Below, piece by piece: positions 38,874 through 52,019 of a stretch of DNA of 64,000 nucleotides (positions are counted from its first letter, which is position 1; every line of letters starts with the position of its first letter). The translations under genes and the position numbers were made by a program. The DNA is from Lichenostomus cassidix. Taxonomy: Eukaryota; Chordata; Aves; Passeriformes; Meliphagidae. The notes under the pieces were generated by a model. It did not search any database and was not told where the DNA came from. It saw only the letters and a list, made by a program, of their open reading frames with translations. The stretch is from positions 11,323,694 to 11,387,693 of the forward strand of contig CM039192.1 of assembly GCA_008360975.2 (NCBI GenBank), in the 5' to 3' direction.

Positions 38874-40344
38874 TTGTTTAACTTCTTATCTTTCTGTAGT
38901 TCCACTGAGAAATTTTTTCCCAACAGAGACTTCTGCTGAAAGCAGGAGAGCAGCTCTGCAGGGCTGCAGCAGGGCTGTGGAGCAAACCCCTCTGAGGGCT
39001 CAGCTGTCAGTCAGTGATATCACACACTAGTGGACATCAGAATAAAGCCACTGCTTACTCTCCAATTCAAGAAAATAGAGGGAAATAATCATAATGTAGT
39101 TAAAAAGCTTACTTTTTCTAGTATTTGAAAGGAAGTGGGATGTGATTGATTCATATCCCACCAGAGCCCTAATACCTCTGCTCTAATTGTGTGCCAGTGG
39201 CTCCAGTGGGACAGTTCTTTTTTAAAGGCAGAGTTATGTAAGAGATTATGTGACATAGTGCAGTTAAAAGATTCAAAAATCTTTTGGTCGAATCATACAA
39301 TTTTCATCGGGGAAAGAACAAGGCAGAGCCTAAAACAAGTGTAACATAAGCACAACACTGACATCTGGTGTTTAAATCGGATTTTATCCCGGGCAAGGTG
39401 AGGTTAACAAGTGCTCTTGGGGGCTGTCAGGTATTTCTGCAGCGGCTGGGATACAGAAGTGCCTACAGAGGCAGATTGAAGTCTGAGTGGTCTTGGTGGT
39501 AGCCTGGTGTCCTCAAGGGCCTGCTGTACCTTTAGCTGCTGGAAAGAGGCTCCTGGCATTTGGAAAATGTGGCCTGCAAAACTCTGCTTCCTAATAAAGA
39601 GAATGAAAAGCTTGGGGTGAGATCTGGAGGTCCTCAGACCAATTCTGGTGGATATTTGGGGTAATGAGGCCAGGAAGAGTTATATCCTAAAGCAAGGCTT
39701 TCAACCAAGTAACTAAAATTCCCAAATTGGTTTAAAATCTAGTTTAAGATATTTTTTCTAATAAAAGGTACAGCTGAGCAGTTTTTTCTATATGCCAATT
39801 TATCATTTTTGCAGTAATGTTTATTTAAGAATGTATAATATCTTCTTCATTAAAGGGCCAGATTGACACATGCAATGACGTTTCCTGTCTGAGCCTTGCA
39901 CTTTTGATAATATCTACTCTGTATTTACTGCACATTTTGAAAGTGACAGGTGGGCATGAGCAGTACTCACTTTGTGTGGCATGCAGTGTTAACATTCATT
40001 TTAGGGAAGCCAAAACCTCTTGTCTTTTTTGCAGCTATGTCTGATTCTTGGCTGATATTTAATTTTGTTTTTCCTGCAACCCCAAAAGTTAAACAGAGTG
40101 GAAAATACGGTAGATACAGTAGGTACAGACTTGCTCAGATGGCTTTGGAAAGAATAGTCAGTTCTGTATTTCAAAATATGCAGTTAGTTCTCAGGTGCAG
40201 ATGAACTATTCATCCTTCACCCTGTCACTGCTAAGGTCCCAAGAGAAGGAGCAGGTGCCATTTCCATGTGTTGGCTTCCAGGGCTGCCATGGCTCAGAAA
40301 AAGGTACAAAGCTGTTTTTCAAAAAGGGTGTTGCTCTAAGTCCA

Positions 40345-40376
40345 GACTGAGGTTCAGTAGGTAGGACTGAGGTTCA
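40345..40376. repeat. Short direct repeat, period 20
   Basis: GACTGAGGTTCA occurs at 40345-40356 and again at 40365-40376. It is probably a small local duplication. Confidence 0.8.
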
Positions 40377-43300
40377 TTTGCTCTGTGATGACAACAGATG
40401 AAGAAATACCTGAAAAGCTGCTGTTTATTTGTTGCTTCATCCAAAACTTTATTTTATGATTCAGGCTCACCCCACTGAAAGGAAGTGAAGAGCCACTCTC
40501 TCCCTCCCTGCCCTGTGCAGGGCAAACCTTCATGTAATTGGCATTGAATTATAAGGCAAATCTCTACACAAGAGAAGAGAAGCTCCTGTATGTCTGAATT
40601 GAGTAACAGCATTAAACATCTGCCAGTGGGTGAACGGAAAGGATGCAGGAGGCACTGGTGAGCAACACACCTTTAACAAAGCTACTTGTGTAGTGTTTGT
40701 TTTGACCTTTACAGTGGAGTGGCCCATGCAGAGAAATGTCCAAAAGGAGAGAGGATCATTCAGCTTGTGCAACTGAGAAAACCTAGGAAAAATTAGCCTT
40801 ACCCCAAGCCTTTAAAAATAGAGCTTTTAATTTGAATATTCAGTCTTATTGTCTCTCTAGCCACAAGCTTTTTTCTAATAGCTAAGCCTTTGTGGGCTCC
40901 CCATCTGCACTCCCTGCCATGGTGGACTTGCTTGCACCCTATAAAAAAGTTAGAAAACAAGAGAAGCAACAACATTAAAGAAAGCAAAGCCTCCATGGAA
41001 AAACATTTGAAAATCTTCATGACACACTTTGGAAGCTCAGAGTGAAATAATTTTTGTTACATTTCTGAAAATTACTAATGAATATAAAAATCTGGCAAAA
41101 AAAAAAATGAAATCATACATTCCCCTGAAGGGACTGGTGAGGCAGCTGTGGGTGTGGCTCATATACCCCAGCCTGTTTTGCTGAATCTTCATTCATTTGG
41201 TGTTCAGTCAAAAATCTGTTTCTTCTCTTACAATTAAAATAGCCACTAAAGATATTAAGGTTTTAGCTTAGCTGCTGTTAATAGAGTTGATTTCCTTGTT
41301 TTCCATGATTCTGTGGCTGTTTGCTTTGGGTTTTGTTGATTTTCACTTCTGCACTGGAAGCTCACCAAGAAACAAATGGTGTTACTAGTTTCAAAATGCA
41401 TTTCTGAGCACAGAACCAGGTGGGAGTGATAGTTCTTACATGGAGAATAGGGAGTACTCCTGTCTCAAACAAGAGTTCATATTCAATATATTCCATAGTA
41501 ATCCCAGCCTCTGCAAAACAAGGCCTTTCAAAGTTCCTTGCTGCACATCTGTGTGGAAAAAAGCCTCAATTTCTGGTCTTGAAGAAACTGCAGGCAGCAG
41601 GTGTTGAGGGAAGGTAGAGGGGAGCCCCCATAGGTTTCTTCTACTAAAATAAGTTCTAGACATGTTGTAAAGGACAGAAAAGGACAATATCTTTGTAGAA
41701 GACACACAGTAAACCTATTCAGCGCAAAATTTGTCATCTTTAATTTGATTCAAATTCTAATTTTCACCTGTTGTTGCAGGAAAACAGAGAGGCTAGAACC
41801 CATGAAATGAGACTGAACATAATTTTGAGACTCCATATCTCAAACTAAACCAAATGCTGTTTGTAAAACATATTTAATGAGCAACAGGGACAAGAGTATT
41901 CACACACTAGCACCAAAATATCAAATACGAATTGCAGGAATTAGAGAACAATATATTCACAGCAAAACAGTCTTTGTAGCACAGGGCTGTGGGTGGGAGC
42001 ACATTACTACTTTCTTTACAATTTGAAACGAAGAACTGGAGGCATGGCTACAAAATTCTCAAAATGACACAAGATGTAACTCCTACTTTGGTGTATTGAT
42101 AAATTTTTGTGTATTTGTAGTGCAAGAGAAAGGGAAAAAAAAGGAGAAATCATGTAAGAAAAGATGTTTGTGGAAGTACCAGTGTGTATCTTCTCTTTAT
42201 AAGTGTAGAATTTTCTCCTTAGACAATGTCAGCTAGGCTAGAAATCTTTCTTTTTTTTTTTTTAATCAATATCTCATCCTATTACTTCATTACAAGTTGC
42301 AATACTTCTATAAAAAGTCCTCAGGGGAATTCATCCTCTGCATTACTTTCCAAATGCCCTGTCTGCATAATCTCACTCCATCTACTGATTCCACATGGGT
42401 GCCAAGATGCGCTGGGAGCACTTCCAGCCACGTCCAAACCTGCAGGTTGATATCCAGGTCAGCAGGGATGCTCATGCAGCAAAGCCTCTGTTGGGAGATC
42501 CTCCCTTCCAGCTCCAGGATTCCACTGAGGTGTCATTATATTTCAGCATCTGAATTCTCCTGGTGCAGCTTTTATCACTTCATATGCAAATGGTATAGGG
42601 GAAGGAAAGGGAATCATTGTTTATTTGCTTTTGGTTTTTATCTCCCAGCATCTTCTCCTTTGATTGCAATAAAATGTTCTGAGATGTGAGTTGAAAACAT
42701 TGTGATACATAATTTTAAACACTCAAGAAAAATATTTTTCATCAATTTTTAGAGTAGGAACATAAAGTGCCATTTGAAGTAATGGATCACAATCTCAGTG
42801 TTATACAGATGCATTACAAAAAGCATCACTCTCTCGTCAATGCGACAAGAAAAGGTAATAACAATAGGATTTGGTTTCTGTATAATTCAAAGGCAACAAG
42901 TACTGTCTCTCTTTTCCCATCTGTGTACTCTAGAGTTGAAAATTAGATGTTCAGGGACCAAAAATGTTGTCAAAGGTAATGAGAGCTCTACAGGCAAGCA
43001 CAGAGCTTGTGTTAAAGGATGAGTCACTAATCTGCATAGGAATGGCAGAAGGAGGGAGCTGAGATACAGACTACTGCTTTTTGAAAAGCAGCTTCCAGAC
43101 TACTTTCAATGTCTGAAAAAAGATATTTCTTGAATGCACACAAGTAAGGTCCCAAATTCTCCGGGTTCTTTTGTCTAGGATAGATGACAGAGCAGATTTA
43201 ATTTTTTTCATCCCTTTCTAGGGAAAAATTGAAGAAGGAATAGAAAAACACGTCAACACAAGAGGGACACGTGGAAGAACTTTTGAGCTTTGGGGAAATG

Positions 43301-43846
43301 AGTATTTGTTCAATATTTTAAATGAATCAATTTTCTCAGCATTTGCTTCCTATAAACACTCTTGAAAATTATTTTTTTGTTGAAACTTTTGGGTAAACAG
43401 TGAGCCTTAAGCAACTAAAACATGTCTATGGAAAGGTAAAATTCAAATTTGCAATATTATTTATGCTAGAAATATAACTTTAGGGTTTATGTTCATCCAA
43501 CTGGGAAAACAGTATGCTTAATCTAAACAGCTGAGATATTGAGCATAATTCACAGGCCAAAATTAAATAAAAATTGCCTCTTTCACAAATGTTGCTCACC
43601 AGATCCATTGCATCCTGCAACGTGGCAGGGGAGCAGAGGGATCACAGGGGATTAAGGTGAATATCACAGCTTTGTGTATATATGAATTTATACTTTAGAT
43701 GCAGAAATACAGAATATACACATGCATACTGCAATGCATTTACACTGCATATTGTTATATTCAACAGTAAAAGACTTGTAATATCTCATAATACTGGTAA
43801 TAACTGGAAAACTTGTGTTAATATTGTCCATATTTATGTAATAGAT

Positions 43847-43863
43847 TATATATATATATATAT
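43847..43863. repeat. (TA)n microsatellite
   Basis: Alternating TA of 17 bases, followed by TGTATTTTG. It is simple sequence with no other content. Confidence 0.9.
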
Positions 43864-45857
43864 GTATTTTGAGCCTGGGGATTGAAAAGAACTAACCAAG
43901 CAGCTGAATTGATTCCTGTGCTGTAGATGGAGTGTAGTGTGAGCAATCTCCCTTGATACCAGCCCTGCTCCTCTCTTTAAGGTGAAAGGCCTATTTCACA
44001 TTCAAACACTTCTCAGCTTACTATTTATACGCCCTTCTCTTATTTTTCACCCTAGCAGCACTCTGAGCAGTAGTTCATTCATTTTAATTTAATCCTGTTC
44101 TGTTCCTTGCATCCCTCTGTTTGTCACTTATTCAAGCTATGTTTTGTGCTGCTCGTGCTCTGGCAACTATTACAGCCCTGCTGCAGAGATTGAGCTGTGC
44201 ATGGCTCTGTCTATGGCCCTACACACTGGTTTAAATCACTTCCATAGGTCTTCCAGCTACAATTGGTAGCAGCACTGTGAAGACCTCTGGCAGACAGCAG
44301 CCATTGCAGGATTTTTGTTGGTGCTCAGAGCAAAAAAATGAGAAACCATGAGAAATGACAGTATCAAGTGTGTAAAAATTAGGTGGTGTCAAATTTGAAT
44401 CCGTAATCTTCTTCGTAATGAAATGGAAAATTATTGTATTTTTATCAGTCTTTTTCAGAATTCATATTCAACTGCAGATGCACCGTTCACAACTATTTTT
44501 TGCATTTATCGTACTAAACTATCCTGCAACTTGTTTCTTCATTAATCTGCCTCCCCCATTGTTCTGCATTTTTAATGTAGAAATGCTAAATTCTTTTCCA
44601 CGGTATGTAAATTATTTCCAGCTGCAATTGTTTTATTCTTGTCTGTTGAATTTTTTGTTTCTCTACAGTTTACCTCAACTTAGTGACTATTACATGTTAA
44701 TCTACTTGCTTCAGTATTTTAATTATTGATAGCACACAATGAAGTCTTTTTTTGGTTAAGCATATAAGGTACCTTTGCATAAAGTAGAAGATCAATAAAA
44801 AAGGAATCTTCAGACTATTTTCAGCTTATATTTCACAAATAAAACATTGATGCTCCCTTTTAAGTTGTCCATCACTCATCCAGCAGGTTTCGCAGACAGT
44901 AACAGTTCGTTAGTAATTTCAGGAGGGGAAGATGTATGATGTTGTAAATATTTAAAATCAAATTTGAAAAAAAGGACAGAGATGAATGTGAACAGAGTAA
45001 CACAATGCTGAAGGCAACATTTTCAAAGCAGCTTGGTAGGTATTGTTTTCCCTTGTAGGTGGCAGTATTGAAAAGGAAGTTAAACTGGTCTAGAGCAGGG
45101 AACTAAACCACCCTGCCTGAAACTCACACAAAGTTGGAGTATGAAGAACAGGATAACCACTGCCAGATCCAGGCAGGGTGAATTCAACTGGGGTAGAGAT
45201 TAGCACTTGTTAATTTTAGCCAAAGGTGGATTTTCTTAATTAAAAAAAAAGCTGTAAAATTTTAATGTCACCTCCAATGTGGCCCTGTGCACACAGGGAT
45301 ATTGCAGGAACTGTCTGCATTAGAGTGTAAGATTTATCAACATAATTTTTGCTTCCAAATTGTGAAATCAATTGGAAAATGTTTTTAAAAACCCTTACAA
45401 TTTCTGCTGTTTAACAAATTATTTAGTATCCTTGACTATATATTTCTACAATACATAGTACAGAGGAAGTAATTTGCAATTAACTTGTTAGAATTTTATT
45501 TTCTGCCCTGCTCTAATTGCAAAGAACCTGTCCTGTGGCCAGCCAGGGCTGTTACACTCCTCATTGCTGAACTCTGGGAATTCAGTGCTTTTTAACACAA
45601 ACAACAATTGCTGATAGGGCTTTGGACTTGTTTTTCTCTGGGCATGGCAGTCTCAGGTGGTGAGCACCAACATCAAAGAGTCAATAGCAAATTTATATCT
45701 TTTAGCTCCCAAGTTACTTTGAATTGCTTCCCGGCATTCAGCTGGTGGCCTTTCATTTATTGCCAGGAAATGCCTTACCTGAAGGTCTTTGATGCTATTC
45801 TAAGTTGATGTTAAATTAATAAATGAAAAAGCACAAACTTTTAGACAATATATCAAC

Positions 45858-46222
45858 TCAGCCTAGAGAAAGATGACTGAGGGGAAACCTCATTGCAATT
45901 GCAACTTCCTCGTGTGGGGAAGAGAAGGAGCAGACACTGATCTCTTCTCTCTGGTGACAGTCACAGGACTGAGGGCATGGCCTGAAGTTGTGTCAGGGAA
46001 GGTTTAGGTTGGCTATTAGAAAATTCCCCACCCAGAGGGTGGTTGGGCATTGAACAGCTCCCCAGGGCAGTGGTCACAGCCCCAAGCCTGGCAGAGTTCG
46101 AGGTGTTTGGACAATGTTCTCAGGGACATGGTGGGAGTCTTTGGTGTCCTGTGCAGGGCTGGGAGCTGGACTCTAAAATCCTGATGGGTCCCTTCCAGCT
46201 CAGCAGATTCTGTGATTCTGTG
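45858..46222 (+). mobile_element. CR1 LINE, 3' end with intact tail
   Basis: Plus-strand CR1 fragment. It starts in the ORF2 region that reads as GAGAAAGATGACTGAGGGG, passes the segment equivalent to the ORF2 C terminus (GAACAGCTCCCCAGGGCAGT), and ends in TGATGGGTCCCTTCCAGCTC followed by two ATTCTGTG units (46206-46221). The tail units are the usual CR1 3' terminus, recognised by the CR1 reverse transcriptase. The copy is 5'-truncated at about 365 bases and holds no functional ORF. It is in the opposite orientation to the copies near 24 kb. Confidence 0.92.
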
Positions 46223-46529
46223 AACTCAGAATGTGTTTTAGTCAATTAGTTTAAAAACAGATTGTAAGATACAGTGGTATTTGAAAGTTCTTCACTCACT
46301 TTGTAGTAACATACTGCAAAAATTGGCATGCCAGCAGCTGAAATGTTTTCATTATACTCTGTGGCAAACTAGCATTGGAAAAATGAAGAATTAGGTAACA
46401 CTGAAATAAAAATAAATTGAATAATCAAATTACAGAGTATTGCTGTCAATGCAGGCATCAGCCATGAGCAATGGTAGTTAGAAGGATCACACAGGCCTTG
46501 TTTCGTGCTTTTCCTCTGCTGTGTTTCAG

Positions 46530-46775
46530 TGCTGTAGGGGTTGGACCATGTGGCAGCTCAGGCTGGGAGAGCCCTGGGGAGCTCCTGAGTCCAGCCTCTG
46601 CTCAGAGCTCTGGGCTGTGGGCTCTTAGCTGGCTCCTCAGGGCTTGTGCAGCCCCAAGGGTGGCACTGCCCAGGCTCTGGCTGCTGTGCCCACCCTCTGT
46701 CCCTGGCAGCCCAGGGCCTCCTCAGCAGAGCTGCTCCCTAGCTGGGCAGCCCCCAGCCCAGATAGCTTTTTAAAA
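46530..46775. other. GC-rich island, content unrecognised
   Basis: A compact stretch rich in G+C (many CTGGG, CAGCCC and CTCCT words) lies between AT-rich flanks, about 300 bases after the CR1 copy. A frame of 100 codons spans it but has low-complexity composition and no family resemblance. It may be an LTR or other repeat fragment, or locally GC-biased unique DNA. Confidence 0.35.
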
Positions 46776-46789
46776 GCTTTTTCTTCTGG

Positions 46790-48465
46790 AATTTAGAATG
46801 TCAGAGTTGTTTAGATGCTAAACAGATATTTTCCAAGTACCAGTTTGAATAGATTTACTTTTGGTTTTCTGTTCCTATAAAGCAAAACTCAAATTGGGAA
46901 TTTTAAAATCTAGGCTTCGTGTTAGATGGAATACAACATTATCAAAATATTTTTAGACTGACCTATCCTTTACTGTTGCATAAAAAAATAAGAAATCCAA
47001 ATAAGGTGTGTTCATCACTACTCTTTTGCTTTATTATTTGTCATATATTTTTAATACATAAGTGACATCTGATGTATTACTTAATCAAGAGAAAAAGAAT
47101 TATACCTTGCACATAATCAGTTATTTTTGCCATATCAAAAAAATTAGACTAACAGATGAGGAAAATAAATAAGATGAACTTTAAAAATGAAAATGCTTAG
47201 CCTTTGGAATTTTAGTTGACAGCTTTTGAAAATTAAATTATAAGTCAAGTACTGATAGGTTTGATATCTTCTTTGCAGCTTTGCAGATGATGTATTGCAG
47301 CTTTAATGGAATATCATTTATCATCTGATAATAACAAATGTAGCATTTCTGAGCTTGTCATCTCTTCTGTGATGACAAATAGTCCAACTTGTAGCAGTGA
47401 TAATGGGATTTTATAATGATCTCTCCAAACTGACTCTGCTCTGGCACAAGCTATTTTACTTTAAATCTCAAAATGCCTATTTAAAGCTAGATTAAAACGG
47501 TCAAGTTCTTCAGACCTGCTTGTGTGTATAAGCTTCTGTGCTATAAAAGTTGCACTTACCTCACTGATTTTAAAGTTTGGTCCATTTCATTTTGATTGTT
47601 TTTATAGTAAAAGTTGTCTGGATTTACCAAGCAGTCTGTTTATCACAATTTTCTTTGCAACAAGACTCATATGTGGTAGTCCAGCAGCAGACATTTAGAC
47701 CAAAGTAACTTGCTTTATACCAGTGTATGAGGAGAAACAGTAGCTCAATGTTATTCTATAAAAAAGTGGTAAGCTACCTATTGAAATTCTATCAAATTAC
47801 TTTTATTCACATAATTATTGCTTTTTAAGGAAAGTCTTTTTTTTACTTGGTTGTATTGTTTTTATCTTAAGCCATAAGCCATTTTCATTAGTGAAGCTGA
47901 CTTCTGCAATACAGCTGCCTTGGTGTGTCTGTCCAAACCATTTGGTTCTTTGAAAGCAGCCTTGACTCTTCAGGGAATAATAGACAGAGCTTTAATTTAC
48001 TTGAGCTTGGATGTTAAAATATTCTTCAACAGAATGACTAAAGATGGAGCAATGGTGAAGAAAAGTGGATTTGTTATATAAAATACACCTAAAAATAACT
48101 AGAAAATCTACTTCTTTTAGTCAAGTGTCTGTGGAGATACTGAAGAAATTTAAAGTACCCTAATATTCAGATATCAAATATAATCTTGATGCAAGTAGTT
48201 TTAGCAGAATTTTTTCATGCTGTCCAGATCTCTTGCCATAAAATACTTAAACAGGGCAATTTAAGACATATGTGATCAGAAATAGATTTTTCCAATGACT
48301 CTTGCAATCTAAAGGTATCAAAATCTCAATCTGAATTTCTCATTCACGTGAGAAGTTTAGGGGTAGGTTTGAACGATATTTAAAAATGAAATGTTGTCTT
48401 CCTCTTCTCCAGTGTAGTTGACCAAAATAAGGGAGCTGTTTCCAAGGTTTCTGTATTTCTCTGCC
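46790..48465. other. AT-rich stretch, possible conserved noncoding block
   Basis: No gene or repeat was recognised. The part at about 47040-47640 is dense in TAATTA/AATAAC/TGATGTATTA-type words and contains no recognisable repeat. In my reading this resembles vertebrate conserved noncoding elements near developmental genes, but a single sequence cannot prove conservation. Confidence 0.25.
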
Positions 48466-48469
48466 TCAC

Positions 48470-48920
48470 CAAAAGCCTGTGCTGCTGTGTTAGCACTTTT
48501 GCTGCTTTCTGGGTGAGGCTGTCCCATCAGACAGGACCCCAAGCCTCTGTTGTGGGAGCAGGAGGGACCTGTTGGAGAGCCCTGCTGGTGCTGCCCTGGG
48601 CCCTTGCCCCACAACCTGCCCCAGCCCCAGCTGCCAGGGCCAAGCAGGAACCTCACCTACAGCTTTGCCTGAGAGGTCCTGACTGATGAATTCCAGGGTG
48701 GTGCTATGTGGACAGGTGAAAAATTACTTTGGAGACCTTGAGAGCATGGCAGGCACTGTGTGCATCCCCAGGGCTGGCTGGAGCCCTGTGCAGCAGTCAC
48801 AGTTCAAGACCTTCTCTGTGGCAGCCACTGTAATATTAATGTGTGACATTGTCTTCGGAGCAGAACAATGCCCAGAGTGCAGCACTTTGGGGTTTGCATC
48901 CCCACACTGCTCATAACTGG
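48470..48920. other. GC-rich island, content unrecognised
   Basis: A GC-rich stretch, strongest at 48530-48660 with CCCCAGCCCCAGCTGCCAGG-like words. Frames of 76 to 99 codons occur on both strands without family resemblance. No splice or promoter pattern is convincing. Confidence 0.3.
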
Positions 48921-49689
48921 GATGCAATACACATTTTATGCAAGTTGAATCCAAGACCTAAGCTAATCTACAACCACAGCAAATAATATCCATTCTGTGC
49001 TTTATAATCTACAATTGACTTCTCAGCATTTCCAGATAACATAATATGTTAAATAAAATTAATCTCAGATACTCCTTCTTATTATTGCTTTTATTTTTTG
49101 AACAGTTGTAGAAGTTTCCAAAGGGATGATATGTAATCAAGGATTTGCAGAAAACAGCCTTCTGAAATATGAACTTTTTAAATTCTCCAGTTAGAGTAAG
49201 AATCAAGACATTTAAGGATCTTTATTCTAGCAACTCCTTTCAAGTTTCTTACACCCTATCCTTTTGAAAATGATGACCAAGTAATTCTACATCTATACAA
49301 AATTTTGTGATTAAGGAACTAAGTATATGGATAATATACCTAATATCCAATATTTAGTACTTTGAACACAACTCATGCTCATAAACTTCATCCATGTTTT
49401 AATGTAAACTGAAAAAATGAAATTATAAACCCAATTGTATAATGAAATATATATTTGCTGAAGAAAAATTCATAGAGAGAAAAAAATGCCACTTCAACAT
49501 ACATTTTGAATATTTTACCCAGACTCCATAAAGGCAAAGAGCATGCTTTGAAATGAGGTGGAGAATTAAGCAAACAAATACCCCTTCCACTCTTTCCTTC
49601 AGATATACCTAAAATTAGCACATTGGATTTTCCCTTTAGCATCTAAGTAGTGACATAAAATCTGAAGACTGGGGGAATTGACTTGAAGA

Positions 49690-50025
49690 TAAAAGATGAA
49701 AAAGCTGGAGCTGTAGAGCCTGCCTCAGCAGTGATAGAGAGGGTATGATAACCATCTACAAGGCTGTGAGAAGTGTTAACACCAAGGCAGGAGAGGAATT
49801 GCTGGGTAAGTGAGGGTACAGCTAGAAGTTACAGGAAGATACTTGAAAAGGTAAAGTTTTGGTTGATTATCAGTGAGCAGCTTCTGACAGAGTTATACAT
49901 CAGCTGTGGGAAAGTGTCTGAAGCGTATCTCCCTTGGGATGCGTTTAGCCAGAGTGGACAATCCACAAGATGATTTAGGGATAATCCTGCACTTGAGGTC
50001 AGGCACAGACCCAAAATTTGATAAA
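49690..50025 (+). mobile_element. Ancient, diverged CR1-like LINE fragment
   Basis: The order of words matches the 3' part of old avian/reptilian CR1-type LINEs. A region equivalent to 'crossing a short polypeptide on a sheet-like RT end' (GGGTATGATAACCATCTACA) is followed by GATACTTGAAAAGG, then the hydrophobic RT C-terminal part, and finally GATGATTTAGGGATAATCCTGCACTTGAGG trimmed here to its core GATAATCCTGCACTTGAG, typical of the CR1 3' end. The copy is heavily mutated, lacks a clean tail and keeps no long ORF. Boundaries are approximate. Relative to the copies at 24 and 45.9 kb it is clearly older. Confidence 0.5.
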
Positions 50026-50029
50026 GGCT

Positions 50030-52010
50030 TTTTGACACTTTCAAATTCTCTGACTCTTCTTTTCCAAATGTGATTCTTGCTGGTGAAAAGAAAATTCCAA
50101 GTCTTTCTATCCCCACAAGCAGTTCTGATATCCAGGAACAGATCTATCGACCAGCGCCGCAATCCTGCAGATGAGGAGCAGTGCCAAGAGTTTCCTACCA
50201 CGGCACAGCCTGAAACAAATGACTGATGTCCAGTGCTAATCATTCGCTTTCTGTCAGTTCAATTGCACATTCCTCTTTTAATGTGATCTAACCCCTGCAG
50301 CAACAGAGATAGTGTACATCACTGCTGCAGTCAGCCTTCCATCCATCACCGGGGAGAACGGCACCGCTGCCTCCTCTGCTCCCTGCCTGTGTGCTCTGCT
50401 CTTGGGGATCCTTCAGCCAGCCCAAAAGGCCAGCAGAGGAATTCAGGAAAGCAATTGAAAGTTTGGAGGACAATGTGTAAACATCTAATCTGGATTTTAT
50501 GGAAACAAGCATATGGGCTAAAATCAAAAGAAAGGAAGCAGACAAGAGCAACACCAAAAAACTGGTAGAAGAGCACACGGTGATAACACACTAAATTCTC
50601 CTGTGCCCAGTCACCACCATATCCCTGTTTGGCAGAATATTTTCTGAAAATATTTGACAAAATCTGTTCACCTTAAAGCCTAAATACTGGGTCCTGGTAT
50701 CAAGTAAATCCACATAAGCATGGCAGGAAAATGGAGCTGAAATCTTAATTAATTTCTGCGTACTTTTCTCTGAAAATCAGAAAATCATAAATAGGAGGTA
50801 TGTTCAACTCTCTCTAAAAGAGTAATTCCCTAGGCAGTTCCTACAAAATCTCTTCTATGTTCTATGTTTGTTTTATTCTATCTTGCTTTCAGTTGGTAAG
50901 ATCTCCATAGTGGAAAATTTGATAAAATTGAAATCTGCAAACTATATTTTCTCATAATATTGTGTTCATAATAACTGTTTGTGTGAATGAAAAAAAAAAT
51001 TAAAATTGTTGAAGTTACAAGGTTGCATGTGATTTAAGAGCAATAATGGTTTTGCACCTTCAACGGTAAATATTGCATCAATTTAATATTCATGAGCACA
51101 AAATCATCATGTTCCGGGTGGTAGATTTGTTTTTTTCTCCTGTTGACATGAGCTCTTCTGAATGTAGGCTCTGACCAATGCAGACTCAGCTTCTCTCCTG
51201 TAACTTCATGACATCTCTTCTGGAGCTTAACTGTCTGTTAAGAAGTTATTGGATAACTTAATAAAAATTAAATGGCAGATTTGTGTATGTGACAGGCTCT
51301 ATGAAGGATTATGTCTTAAACGGCGATTTTCAATTTGACACACTCTATTAAACACAAAATTGAATGTCATATGTAATGGTCATATGGTTACATTTTACTA
51401 TTAAAATTATCTTTGTGAGAGAAAATTAAATTTCTTTTAACTGAAATGTATACAAAATTAAATACCAGCTGGCTTGACTAAAATAAGTATGTATGATAGT
51501 CTTTCCTACCTTTATCAAAGAGGGGATTTTCTATGCAAACAGATGCTTAGAACTGGTGAATAATGACAGGAAATTTATAAAATGTAATATGACTTAAACC
51601 ACTACTGCGTTAATGCCCATTTTATCAGGTTTTTGATTTAAAATTTTCATTATGGTTTTGCTTTTGAGTTGACTGTCAATACATCTTTCCTCCTTCTACC
51701 AGACAGGGATTTCTAGTTAAGTGTGTTGCACACAAAACAATGTTTGTGTAGAGGGGAAATAGAACAATTTATAATATCAGTTAGTCCAACCAGGAAGCAA
51801 ATTATAGGACATGATTGGTTATGCAATTTAATAATAAAATATGCCAAAAGCGTTTGTCTGCTGACGGTTCACAAGTTGTCCATAGATAGAAAATAGTTTT
51901 CACCAAAGCTGGGACAAGTTTGATGAAATAATAATACACTAAAACTGTTGAAGAAAATGATGAGTAGGAAATGACAATGCTGATTATCCAGATGTGTTGT
52001 AACAAACTGC
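50030..52010. other. AT-rich stretch, no gene; possible conserved block at 51.03-51.42 kb
   Basis: I see no gene or recognised repeat. The interval at about 51030-51420 keeps four CpG dinucleotides (near 51065, 51115, 51320 and 51323) in AT-rich sequence and contains no visible repeat. This is compatible with a conserved noncoding element but is not proof. Confidence 0.3.
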
Positions 52011-52019
52011 TTCTCCGTG

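Larger units (their letters stand above)
36090..45857. other. AT-rich noncoding sequence, no gene recognised
   Basis: No coding region, RNA gene or interspersed repeat was recognised across this long stretch. Small direct repeats (38842-38873, 40345-40376) and a TA microsatellite are listed separately. Frames of up to 130 codons (for example 42297-42689) have no family resemblance. Confidence 0.5.
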
